Part shown: piece by piece, positions 47,101 to 56,254 of the stretch
Position numbering within the stretch: the stretch's first letter is position 1
Layout of the letters: each line of letters begins with the position of its first letter
Assembly: GCA_900155495.1 (NCBI GenBank)
Contig: FTLJ01000741.1
Location: forward strand, 38,784-102,783
Reading direction: 5' to 3'
From: Porogramme epimiltina
Lineage: Eukaryota; Basidiomycota; Agaricomycetes; Polyporales; Polyporaceae
DNA length: 64,000 bases
The notes under the pieces: generated by a model
Seen by the model: only the letters and a program-made list of their open reading frames with translations
The model's database searches: none
Told to the model about the DNA's origin: nothing
Made by a program: the position numbers and the translations under genes

Positions 47101-47392
47101 GTGGGCCGTCGCGGGCGACACGTTCGCTGCGGCGCCCCCGACGGACCCGGCGTGCGTGGGCCCGGCGACGAACATCACGCTCTGGCCGTTTGGGGTGCGT
47201 GATGTTGTTCTTGTGCTGACCCGTTCGCGGGTGCAGAGTCTGCGCGCGGGCGTGCGGCTTCCGCGTGCGACGCTGTCTGCCCGCGCGCGGATGCTTTTGC
47301 GTTAGGGGTACCGGGACTGACGGGGACGGCGCGTTGTTTTACAGGCAACAAAGCTGCGCATCGGCGAGTTCCCCACGTTCAAGTCGACGTAA
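44132..47392 (+). CDS. Secreted DUF1680/GH127-like glycoside hydrolase
   Basis: Six-hairpin enzyme of the beta-L-arabinofuranosidase (GH127/DUF1680) group, probably acting on arabinose-containing plant polysaccharides or glycoproteins; exact substrate unknown. The signal peptide is MIWSLFVSLLASIVARSTV. Conserved parts in order: PLGEIKPAGWLQDQ, SDWIGGTSYYSNLEEAGSYW, GWLGPEVNTTKPRYLWGRYP, LTWHGVNMAEGLKAL, YHGRPSGIYAADEYLAG, GTELCLVVETMFS, FADRVERITYNALPA, NYPCCTVNHPQGWPKF, then C-terminal beta domains (SVAVHRGPLHYAF). The paired Cys in PCCTVN is the usual metal/catalytic region of this fold. Many short exons (about 15). Last exon is GCAACAAAG..TAA ending at 47392. One intron, 45384-45437, seems to use a GC donor. 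Confidence 0.87.
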
Positions 47393-48055
47393 GCGGCAGG
47401 CCGCGGCGTAGGCGGCGCTCTGTCCATCTCTGCCACGCGCAGGTCAACACGGAATCAGCTTTCGACGCACAAGTTTCAAGAGTCAAGACAAGTGTGGGTA
47501 CGGGTTCGAGAGGTCCCGGAAGGCGCGGAGAGGGACGCTTGTGTACGAGAATTTCAGGTGTGCATGTGCTCGGATGTGTTTTGCTTGCTGTATGCATAAG
47601 ATTAGTTAAAACTTGGACTTGGTTCGGACGCGTTTGTGGCGCATGCCCGACGTGTTCGATGTCTTGCGTATGTGCATGGTACCTGAATTTCGCTCGGCGG
47701 CAGCAGTCTTTCGGCTTAGAGGGGCGCTGTGTGCTGTAAACAACAAAAATCTGGGCGCATTCAAGCTGAACGAGCAGATAGCCGCTGCTTGAAGTGATTC
47801 CGTGCACGAGGGTCCTTCGCGCGTCGCGCCAGTGGTCGCGTCACCCGGGCCACCGGCGGCCCGAGGGGCTCGGACGGGCGCTTGATGTTCATGCCTCAGG
47901 CGCCGTGGCAGACGGGGGAAGGTGGCCAGCCGGGCCCTCGCCCTCTTCTCTCGCAAGACCACCCCCATATTGGTCCCTTCATTCTTCTCGAGTCTCCCTC
48001 TGTCCACATCACACGCGATATCCACAAGAAAACAACCCAACACTAGCCACACGCC
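47393..48055. other. Intergenic, Sds3-like promoter
   Basis: Holds the GH127 3' flank and the Sds3-like promoter. A pyrimidine-rich tract lies just before the Sds3-like ATG (about 47940-48000). No gene recognised. Confidence 0.5.
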
Positions 48056-49265
48056 ATGCCGCCACAACCAGGGGTCTTCGCCGTGTCCCACTCCTCCACC
48101 CACAAAGTCCGCGCCGGGCCAGTCGCCGAAACCCCCGCCGTGAATGCACACTATGAGTCTGTGGCTGGGCCCAGCTCACGCCCTCACGGTATGCACTCTG
48201 TCTTCGTGCATGCTTTCAGATCCTCCTGGTGGCCTCTGACCGTGGTTCCCTGATCCCGTCCAGGTTCCTTGAACGAGGAGTCGAAGAAAGAGAAGCGGAG
48301 GAGGGAGACTGCGGGAAAGCTTGCGAAGGAACTACTCGAGAGGCGAGACGAGTACGTGTATGTCGCGTCGTTCTTCCCTTACATGCGCTGATGTAGTCCA
48401 GTCTCCCCCGCCATTACGCGGAGTCCATCTCTGAGCTACATGGAGCGTCGATCCAACTGTCGACGCGTCCCGAGACATCGCCTGCGTACAATCTGCGACT
48501 TTACCCGATCTCCCTCGAGCGCGGCGCGTTGTTATCGTCTGTGGAACTACAAGAGCGACACACGCTTCAGACCATCCAAACCGCGTACGAGGAGGAACGC
48601 GGCAAAGTTGAACATGAGTGGGAGAAGGGACGGGAGCTCATCCGCAAGCGTCTGTTTGAAGGCATCGAGGAACGTCGTCGGCGTGCGCGCGAGGAGAAGG
48701 ATGGAGAAGGCGCAGTCATGGGTGAGTATTGGTCCCCGCCTTTCTTGCGTGCCCCCTCAGTCGTGGTCAATATGAGCGCTAACCCTTGTGCACTCGCTCC
48801 CCAGAGGGCGGCATGGATTCACAGTCACGTCCTCATATTACGCGCAAGTTGAGGAACAAGATGGGTGGTGGGACATCCCCTCCGCCAACGCCCGTGCCCG
48901 GAGGGCATCCCGGACTTGGTGGTGTGAACACAACGGCAAATGCAGGGTCCGTCACAACAGGCCCGTTCCTCAACCCCCACTCTCTGTCCATCGATGAGCT
49001 ACCTTCTCTGTTCCCTCTACCCCTCCTCTCAGCAACATCTGGCAACGGACAAAATTACACCTATGGAACGGGCACAGGCACGGGCGGCAACGGCCGTAGG
49101 CGGGCAAAGGGTAACCGCGAGACACAAGTGCCGGGTACCCTGGGGAAGAGCCTTAGCACGTTCCACCCCATCAAGGAAGCAGAATATGAAGCGGACCTGG
49201 GCGAGATTAGGAGAGGAAACAAGAGGCGGAGAGCTGCTGCAGGGAGTCTTGCTGGGAAGGCGTGA
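48056..49265 (+). CDS. Sds3-like subunit of the Rpd3L/Sin3 histone deacetylase complex
   Basis: Scaffold subunit that holds the Sin3-Rpd3 deacetylase together in yeast and animals (Sds3/BRMS1 family). The first exon (48056-48188) is a non-conserved start. The family core follows over several exons: KKEKRRRETAGKLAKELLERRD, HYAESISELHG, LRLYPISLERGALLSSVELQ, then the coiled coil TIQTAYEEERGKVEHEWEKG and RKRLFEGIEERRRRAREEKD. The C-terminal part holds the second Sds3 motif (RPHITRKLRNKM ... STFHPIKEAEYEADLGEI) and ends in a basic patch (RGNKRRRAAAGS). The order and spacing match the family. It stands beside unrelated metabolic genes, but other chromatin genes occur 20-35 kb away. Confidence 0.85.
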
Positions 49266-49824
49266 TGTTCGTTCTACTTGTGTATACCGTGAGTCTCCTC
49301 CATCTATCCTGCCTTCGCCGTTCCTTACTTCGTTGCATTTAGATGTATCAGTATCGTCTATGTGTTGTGTGTCATGTCCCCTATCTATCTCTTTAATAGA
49401 TGACCGGTCTCTTTGGGTAAACTAGGACCTCCGAGAATATCGGTGTTCAAAATGATCGCCGGGCCGGGGTAGGCGCCTTGCAGTTCCCAATGCCACAGGC
49501 GCGGCCTCAACATCTATTCAATATTGCTTGCGCGTGTGTCATACCCTACCCTTCGCACTCGAGCTTCCACGAGCTTGTGCAAGTAGAAGGACTCTAGGAG
49601 CAGTTAAGTAGCCGCCAGATCACACGTTGCAACACGGACTCAAAGCGTGAAAGCAGACCACACTGGCCACCCAGGCAACCAAAGCGTTGTGTTGGAGCCA
49701 GCGTCTTTGCCACAACATGAGTCTACACGCATTGTCCGACCTTTTTCTTCAACGAGCCCGGTGTATATAAGCTCCCGCATGCCCCCCGACATCCTCACGC
49801 GCGAATCTTTCACTACCAAACACC
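49266..49824. other. Intergenic
   Basis: Sds3-like 3' region and promoter of the next gene. No coding signal. Confidence 0.5.
49764..49771 (+). promoter_or_regulatory. TATA box
   Basis: TATATAAG about 60 nt before the ATG at 49825, a canonical position for a focused fungal promoter. Confidence 0.55.
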
Positions 49825-50931
49825 ATGAACTCGCCCTCAACCAACTCCGCCGTCCTGACGGCACGCGAAGATCACCATCCTTCTGACCAAGGTAGATCGA
49901 CTCCCGACAACGCCTCTCTTCGGTCTATCACTTCGTCTCCCCGTTGGACCGGCCTTACGGAGCAAGACCTCGAAGCGCGCGTAACGGACGCGACCAAGAC
50001 GCTGAGGCCGCGTATTATGACGATGCTACCTGGGGATTATCAAGATGCTCCCCCCTCCCCTGTGGAATCCCTAGCCCCTCTACCCATCCCGCCCCCTGGC
50101 AATATTCCAGGGAGCTTTGGTGTTAACCAAGCTTCACTCTCCCCTCTCGTGGCGTCCTACTCTCCGTATCCCTCTCCAAACCGTGCCTCCCCGTATCCCT
50201 CTCCAATTCGCGCCGCCTCCCCTCTAATTCGCGTCGGGACGCCCTACTCAACACAAGGTTCCACCCCCTCCCTCGAAGCGCTGCGCCACATGTTCCCGAC
50301 GACGCGCGGCTCGTACATCTCCGCGGTCGCAAACCACACATTCGAAGCGCACGATCTCTACAAGCTCGACTCGGACGCCGCGCGGCGCAACGGGCGCACG
50401 CTCTTCGACCTCTACGGGCGCGGCACGACGATCCAAGGCGAAGGCCCCGCGGACTACCCGACGCCCGAGGCGCTGCTCGACCCGCTCGCGACGTACTTCC
50501 GGATCCTCGTCGCGGCGACCGCGCAGGCGGACGCGGGCGCCGCGCTCGCGCTCGCGGACGCGGGGCTCGCGTACGTCGCGCACGTCGTCGCGCTCGCGGG
50601 CCGGTACGAGTGGGCCGCGGTGCTCGCGTACCACTTTGACTTCCACCGCACGCGCGCGCTCGAGATGCGCCGCGGCGAGCTCCCCGGGCGCTGGGCGGAC
50701 GTCGATGTGGGGCTCCTCGCGCGGCACCTCGTCGGGAAGGAGCTCGCTGTGTCACCCCGCGCTGGGCGTGCGCAGGCGCGTGGTGAGCCGGCGCCGGTGG
50801 TGTGTCAGCTGGGGCCCGCGCCCGTCGGTGGCGGGGTCGAGGGGGTGGACAGCTCGGGAGCTGAGGGCGCGCACGCGTCGGAGGGAGGTGCTGAAACTGA
50901 AGGTGGCACCGATGGTGCGTCGCTCGCGTAG
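49825..50931 (+). CDS. Agaricomycete hypothetical protein, single exon
   Basis: An uninterrupted 368-residue frame. The first about 150 residues are Ser/Pro-rich with a tandem SPYPSPNRA/SPYPSPIRA repeat. A compact C-terminal domain follows: SYISAVANHTFEAHDLYKLD, then TPEALLDPLATYFRIL, YVAHVVALAGRYEWAAVLAYH, FDFHRTRALEMRRGELPGRW. This block resembles a large family of gag-like hypothetical proteins seen in wood-rotting basidiomycetes, possibly derived from retroelements; this is recalled pattern, not a search. Single-exon structure among intron-rich neighbours and extreme GC in the second half fit a retro-derived or recently spread gene. Function unknown. Confidence 0.7.
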   Translation: MNSPSTNSAVLTAREDHHPSDQGRSTPDNASLRSITSSPRWTGLTEQDLEARVTDATKTLRPRIMTMLPGDYQDAPPSPVESLAPLPIPPPGNIPGSFGVNQASLSPLVASYSPYPSPNRASPYPSPIRAASPLIRVGTPYSTQGSTPSLEALRHMFPTTRGSYISAVANHTFEAHDLYKLDSDAARRNGRTLFDLYGRGTTIQGEGPADYPTPEALLDPLATYFRILVAATAQADAGAALALADAGLAYVAHVVALAGRYEWAAVLAYHFDFHRTRALEMRRGELPGRWADVDVGLLARHLVGKELAVSPRAGRAQARGEPAPVVCQLGPAPVGGGVEGVDSSGAEGAHASEGGAETEGGTDGASLA

Positions 50932-51332
50932 GTGAGCTTCTTGATCGCGTGTCTACCTGCCGTAATCGAGGTCCTAACCACGATGGTCAGGTAGATGACG
51001 TTCGCTTCTTTCCGACTTGCAACTGTTGGGCATTTTCTACTGGATTTTACGCCCGAATCATAGACTTTGTATGTACGCTTATAATACCGTACGCTATGCT
51101 GATTCTTTGGACCCTTGACTGGCGCATCATCTTTCTCACATAAGGTGATGCATGCTGTGGTGAGAATACATGCCGACGAGCATGGGAACGTATTTGTGAT
51201 CGCTATGGAAAGGCAATCCCTGCGGAATCTCGCAACAGACCCACCGAAATGCCGCTGAATGAACACATGACTGACCGAAGTCCATATAATGTACCACAGC
51301 GCCCTTCCTTGCTCACTACCCAGTGTCTCACT
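50932..51332. other. Intergenic, DLH paralog 1 promoter
   Basis: AT-richer than the preceding gene. Contains a weak TATA-like ATATAAT at 51284-51290, about 45 nt before the ATG at 51333. No gene seen. Confidence 0.5.
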
Positions 51333-52401
51333 ATGTCTCTTTGCAAGGATTGTATCTCTGGTGAGCCACCGTGTGTATTCTCATCGTTGACCTTGTGTTC
51401 ACGAGTTGCGCGAAGGTGTTCGCCATGAAGGCACGCCTGAAGGTACGACTTTAGTGCCTCATATCCTTACCCACCGTGACTAAACATGCCGTACCTATAG
51501 GCACCTTCACCAAACTCGGCGGTGTTGACTGCTACGTCGCTACGCCTACCGCCGAGTACTCGAAGGAGAAGGTTCTCCTCTATTTCCCTGACGCTCTGGG
51601 TATGCAATCTCCGAACTGCCAGGCGAGCGCCATTCTGTTTTCGGTTCAATCGTATCGCTGGCTTACCAACCTCCTCACAAATCAGCTCCTTGCCGACGAC
51701 TTCGCCAGGAACGGCTTCAAGACTGTCGTTATCGACTATTTCAAGGGCGAACCCGTGCCCTCTGAGTTGGTCTTCGCACCGGGGGGAGCGGAGAACTTCG
51801 ACATCCCTGCATGGCTCGGACGCCACCCTCCACCCGAGGCGGTGGAGATAGTCCGCGCAGTCATAACCGCGCTCAAAGCGGAGGGCGCGACGAGGTTCGC
51901 GTCGACAGGGTACTGCTATGGTGGCAGGACGGGCTTTGACTTGGGCTTCACGAACGAGCTCCAGGTCGTGACGATGGCGCACCCGTCTCTCCTTAAAGCA
52001 GAGGAAGACTTGAAGGTTCGTGGCGGGCCGACGGGTGAATGCGAATGACGCAAGCGGCTGACTTGCAGGGTCCACGCAGAAATACCTTGAACTCTCGAAG
52101 GCGCCAATATTGATCAACACCTGCGAGACGGATAGCATGTTCCCTATCGAGGCGCAGGCGCTGGCCGACAAGATTCTCGGCGGCGGCAAGTTCACACCCG
52201 GATACGAGCGTACGTATTGGGATGGGTGTGTCCACGGCTATGCAGTTCGTGGTGACATGGTGAGAGGCATCGGTCGCACCGTGCCTTGGGTGCACTTATT
52301 GGTGACATTTACTTACTCCTGTCTAGAGCGATCCTAAAGTCAAGGCGGGTAAGGAGGGGACTTTTAAAGCGACGGTCCAGTTCCTCTACAAGTACTTCTA
52401 A
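51333..52401 (+). CDS. Dienelactone hydrolase family protein, paralog 1
   Basis: Alpha/beta hydrolase that opens lactones such as dienelactones in aromatic-ring degradation; the true substrate is unknown. Six exons (51333-51360, 51416-51442, 51501-51622, 51686-52015, 52080-52259, 52327-52401) sum to 253 residues. Starts MSLCKDCISGVRHEGTPEG. The catalytic triad is visible: Cys in GYCYGG, Asp in CETDSMFP, His in GCVHGYAVRGD. The third intron (51623-51685) begins GC rather than GT, matching the exon position of a normal GT intron in paralog 2. The copy at 54756-55805 has the same exon phases and nearly the same exon sizes. Intact, with all catalytic residues. Confidence 0.9.
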
Positions 52402-52524
52402 GGGCTGTCAACGCGTGAGCAGTCTGATAGCGGATGCAGGCGTGGATTCACTATTGTACGATCTCGGGTTTCGCGGCGTTACTGAACAAATTGTATGAGT
52501 CGATGTCGTCGACGCTGAAAGGCC

Positions 52525-52533
52525 TACATTAGT
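52525..52533. repeat. Target-site duplication, left copy
   Basis: TACATTAGT immediately before the left inverted repeat. The identical 9 bp in the same orientation follows the right inverted repeat at 54072-54080. Confidence 0.8.
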
Positions 52534-52822
52534 CAGGCTCCTACCCACCGCACGCTTCGAGTTGAGGGCCGATATCCGAGAGGTGGGAGAGGGCGAAATA
52601 CGAAAGGCGGGGGGAGTAAGTAGTAATAAGTAAATGATGTGCTTAATCAATGTTGTATACAAGCTATCATGTCACGTGTCAAACTTGGCTGCCCACAACT
52701 CTCAGCGACGGCTGGCATCAAACACGAACAAACACCGGCGATTCGCCGGGAAGACGCCCAAGGCGACCCCATTTGGTGATCCCCGAGCTGCCCGAAAACC
52801 AGCTCGGCAAGGGATTATCGTC
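52534..52822 (+). repeat. Left terminal inverted repeat
   Basis: Pairs with 53768-54071. Identity is highest over the outer about 45 bp and the inner about 140 bp; the middle has small gaps and substitutions. Confidence 0.85.
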
Positions 52823-52835
52823 AATCTCTTGAACC

Positions 52836-53573
52836 CCGCCGTCAAGTGGGATCTTGAAGTGGTATGTAGCGCACCCACCCGCATCCCCGCATCCCTCCCC
52901 GTCCCCGTGCGCAACGCCTCCCCAGCCACTGACGCAAGCACCTGCCCGTTCCGACGCCCTCCCACCCGCGCAGAGCCTTTCCCGCGCGCACACAGGCACG
53001 TCTTCTACGCCGACGAGCGCGTTGTGCCGCTCGACCACGAAGACTCAAACCACGTGCTCTGCACACGCGAGCTCTGCGGGAAGCTCCCTGCGGACGGCCC
53101 GCAGCCAACGATCTACACGATCAACGCCGAGCTCGCGGACGACCTCGAGGAGCTCGTGGACCGTGACGCGTACGAGACGAGAAGGAGCTCATCGGCGGGT
53201 TCGCGGTCAAGGACGCCGCGCGCTTCCCCATCTTTGACCTCGTCCTGCTAGGCGTCGGGCCCGACGGCCACACCGCGTTTCTCCAACCACGTGCTCCTTG
53301 CGGAGGACGACTGCTGGGTCGCGTACACTGAGGACAGCCCGAAGCCTCCCCCGCGCCGCGCCACACTCACGTTCCCCGCCCTTAAACACGCAGTGCGCGT
53401 CACGTTCGTCGCGGCCGGCGCCGGCAAGCAGGACACGCTTCGCACCGTCCTCGACTCCTTGACTCGTCCGAGGTCGGCCTCCCCGAGAGCCGCGTCTGCT
53501 CCACGCACTCTGGTTCGTGGATGAGGCGGCGGCGGAGAAGGTCCAGTTCCCGAGGGCACAATGCAAGCTGTAG
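52836..53573 (+). pseudogene. 6-phosphogluconolactonase fragment (pseudogene)
   Basis: 6-Phosphogluconolactonase hydrolyses 6-phosphogluconolactone in the pentose phosphate pathway. Family motifs are readable but scattered over different frames: FYADERVVPLDHEDSNH, then after a shift FDLVLLGVGPDGHTA, after another NHVLLAEDDCWVAYTEDSPK and VTFVAAGAGKQDT, then SEVGLPESRV, and finally FVDEAAAEKVQFPRAQCKL before a stop. At least four frame disruptions occur, and the N-terminal third including the usual substrate-binding start is absent. Remains of an intron (GTATGT..CGCAG, about 52862-52981) show that genomic DNA, not mRNA, was captured. It fills the space between the two inverted repeats. Not functional as an enzyme. 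Confidence 0.85.
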
Positions 53574-53767
53574 CGGCCTAAGGCCGCTTACTGCCAACGG
53601 ATGGATGGTGCGGTACGGAAGAATGCTATTCGAATTCGAGAGGTGTATGTTTGGCAAGCCAGTGCAAAACAAAGTACATTATATCGTGAAGCCATAGCTG
53701 AGCTGCCCAGGCAAGCCACGGCGATGTCGAGTGCCTCGCGCTGAGTGTGCTGTGCAGTTTCGTTATC

Positions 53768-54071
53768 GACGATAATCCCTTGCCGAGCTGGTTTTCGGGC
53801 AGCTCGGGGATCACCAAATGGGGTCGCTTTGGGCGTCTTCCCGGCGAATCGCCGGTGTTTGTTCGTGTTTGATGCCAGCCGTCGCTGAGAGTTGAGGGCA
53901 GCAAGTTGAGAGTATATAGCACGTGACAGGATAGATCCTATACAACATCGATTAAGCATCATTTACTTATCATCACTACTAATCGCCCGCCCTTCCGCCT
54001 CTTAGAATTCGTCCTCCCCCCTCTATCGGATATCGGCCCTCAACTCGAAGCGTGCGGTGGGTAGGAGCCTG
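53768..54071 (-). repeat. Right terminal inverted repeat
   Basis: Reverse complement of the left repeat at 52534-52822, about 15 bp longer through small insertions. Confidence 0.85.
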
Positions 54072-54080
54072 TACATTAGT
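54072..54080. repeat. Target-site duplication, right copy
   Basis: TACATTAGT directly after the right inverted repeat, identical to 52525-52533. Confidence 0.8.
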
Positions 54081-54755
54081 CAGAATTGACGCACCAACTA
54101 CTAGCTAGCGCTTAGTATTTGTCTCTCTGCTGCCTGCGCTGTGAACGGATACGGATCCAATGCGCATTTATAATCATTAGTGGAGGAGGTGCAGCACTAC
54201 ACTACGTACACCGTTTCAATTCAATCGGTCGCCGCCGCACATCATTTTATTTGAAGATCTTGGGCGTTTTATTTGTAAGCTGTAGGGTAAGCTGCGGAGG
54301 ACATGTGGGGCGTCGAGACAGTGAGAGTCTCGGAGCGGAGGTGTGCGCGAGAGGGCACTTGATGACACGGGTAGACTGAGCCCGGGCCGACTTGATCGGC
54401 TGCGGCCGGCAGGAGTGCTGCAACTTCGGCTTCCGGCAGGAAACCGCTCTTGGACGTCGACCAGCTTCTACCTCGTATAAACGCAACTATAGTTATCCTG
54501 GGAAGATGCAGGCTGCTGCTTCCTACAGAGATTCTAAGGCGTGGGACAGGATTATGGCAAAGCAAGTAATGTGGTCGAGCTTAAGCACACTCTAGAATAT
54601 CCTATCGCTGTCAGGGGTACCTTCTCATCGTGGATTTGGTTATCGATGGTTGTTCACATTCCCTAGCAGGTATATATACCCCCACGGCCGCCGTCATGGA
54701 CCCCAACGTTCGTCAGCACTCCTCGAACTCGCACACACCTTGAGCATCGACCATC
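54081..54755. other. Intergenic, DLH paralog 2 promoter
   Basis: Flank of the transposon insertion and promoter of the second dienelactone hydrolase. No gene seen. Confidence 0.5.
54670..54679 (+). promoter_or_regulatory. TATA box of DLH paralog 2
   Basis: GTATATATAC about 80 nt before the ATG at 54756. Paralog 1 has only a weak counterpart, so the two copies may be expressed differently. Confidence 0.5.
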
Positions 54756-55805
54756 ATGTCTCTCTGCAAGGATTGTATTTCTGGTGAGTAGCTGTCTGCT
54801 CGATTTCCCCGCTACCGTTCGGTAACCACGCGTTCTCCAGGTGTCCGCCACGAGGGCGAATCTGAGGGTACGTTCCAGAGCGATCGATCTGTGAGAGCGT
54901 AATCGCCAATACTCTAAGTAGGCAAGATCGAGAAGATCGGCGGCATTGACTGCTATATCGCCACCCCCTCCATCGAGTACCCCAAGGACAAGGTCCTCAT
55001 CTTCTTCACCGACGTCTTCGGTCTCGTGCTCCCCAACAACACGGTAGGCTAGGACACGTTATACATATATTCTCATCTTTCTGAACTACCTATTCACAAC
55101 ACAGCTCCTTGCGGACGATTACGCCCGCAATGGTTTCAAGGTCGTCATGCCCGACCTCTTCGATAGCGACCCTATCCCGGCCGATGCGCTGAACCCTGGC
55201 TCTGACTTCGACTTCATGTCGTGGCTCGCGAAGCACCCTGGTGAACGCATACAGGAGATCGCGCGTACTGTGATCGCACCATTGAAGGCGGAGGGTGTCG
55301 CCAGGTTCGGCGCGGTGGGCTACTGCTTCGGTGCCCGCGTCAGCTTCGACCTTGCGTTCAACAAGGAGCTCGACGTCGTCGCCGTCTCGCACCCGTCCCT
55401 GCTCAAGATTCCAGATGACCTCGAGGTGAGCGTTACGACGGCGGAGAGCGCCGTGTAAGGAACGTGCTGACCCGCGCCACTTATCCAGAAATACTTGACG
55501 AGCTCGCAGGCGCCGCTCCTGATCAACTCGTGCACGGTGGATAACATGTTCCCCCTCGAGGCGCAGGCGAAGGCGGATGAGCTCCTCGGTGACGGCAAGT
55601 TCGCGCCCGGCTACAAGCGCCCCTACTGGGAGGGGTGCACTCACGGCTTTGCAGTCCGTGGCGACATGGTAAGTGCACCGGTTAAGTGCTGTTGGCTGCG
55701 CACGGATCTCACCCGGATACCCTGCTCCAGAGCGACCCCAAGGTCAAGGCTGGGAAGGAAGGTGCCTTCAAGGAGAATGTTGAATGGCTGATCGCGCACC
55801 TGTAA
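54756..55805 (+). CDS. Dienelactone hydrolase family protein, paralog 2
   Basis: Same family as the gene at 51333-52401. Six exons (54756-54783, 54841-54867, 54922-55043, 55105-55425, 55489-55668, 55731-55805) sum to 250 residues; five of the six exon lengths equal those of paralog 1 and the fourth differs by three codons. Begins MSLCKDCISGVRHEGESEG. Triad: Cys in GYCFGA, Asp in CTVDNMFP, His in GCTHGFAVRGD. All introns are ordinary GT..AG. Likely cytosolic. A tandem duplication made the pair. Confidence 0.91.
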
Positions 55806-56254
55806 AGGGCATGTACAGCAAGGATGGTATTGGTCGGAGGGAAATGTTGATACCTGGATGTCCGTAGAAGTCGCCTTCAACTGTACTATTGTATCACCAG
55901 ACCTGTGCGCGGAGGCATTGTGGACGAACCCTGTACAGCCTTGTGTACCTATGTGGCCACCGCATGTTGCTCGCCTGGCGGCGCTGCATACAATCCTCCG
56001 GACGTGAGCGGAGATGGAGGATATCTGAAAGGGGGAGTGACGTTCAGAACAGTCAGCGGGCGGCTACCGCCCGAGGACAGGATGTGGCGCAGCACATTCA
56101 CTCGGGCATCATCGGCCCTGTTGAAATATCCCTTCAACATGAACCCTCTCCGGACAACACACGCATCTGTCTTCTGTATCCCTACTTGATTCACCCATCC
56201 TGTATCTTTATCTCTGCTCTCTACCCTCCGCACCACCCATGATTCTGACCCGCC
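55806..56254. other. Intergenic, APP1 promoter
   Basis: DLH 3' flank and APP1 promoter. No coding signal recognised. Confidence 0.5.

Larger units (their letters stand above)
52534..54071. mobile_element. Pack-MULE-like DNA transposon carrying a captured gene fragment
   Basis: A 1538-bp element. The left terminal inverted repeat (52534-52822) and right repeat (53768-54071) match over almost 300 bp with scattered differences. Both outer ends begin CAGGCTCCTACCCACCGCAC when read inward, and both inner ends stop at the same point (GGGATTATCGTC). The element is flanked by a perfect 9-bp direct repeat. It encodes no transposase; its interior is a broken 6-phosphogluconolactonase segment. Long inverted repeats plus 9-bp target duplication are the signature of Mutator-like elements, and a host gene fragment inside defines a Pack-MULE. 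Other superfamilies with 8-bp duplications (hAT, KDZ) fit less well. It lies between the two dienelactone hydrolase genes and breaks neither. Confidence 0.82.

Noticed and set aside
52634..53251. Plus-strand frame read as one protein across the transposon repeat and the 6PGL piece
   Set aside because: Its first about 60 residues come from the terminal inverted repeat, since the same residues occur inverted on the other side, so it is not a genuine protein.
52836..53573. Functional 6-phosphogluconolactonase gene
   Set aside because: The N-terminal third is missing and at least four frame changes are needed to follow the family sequence.
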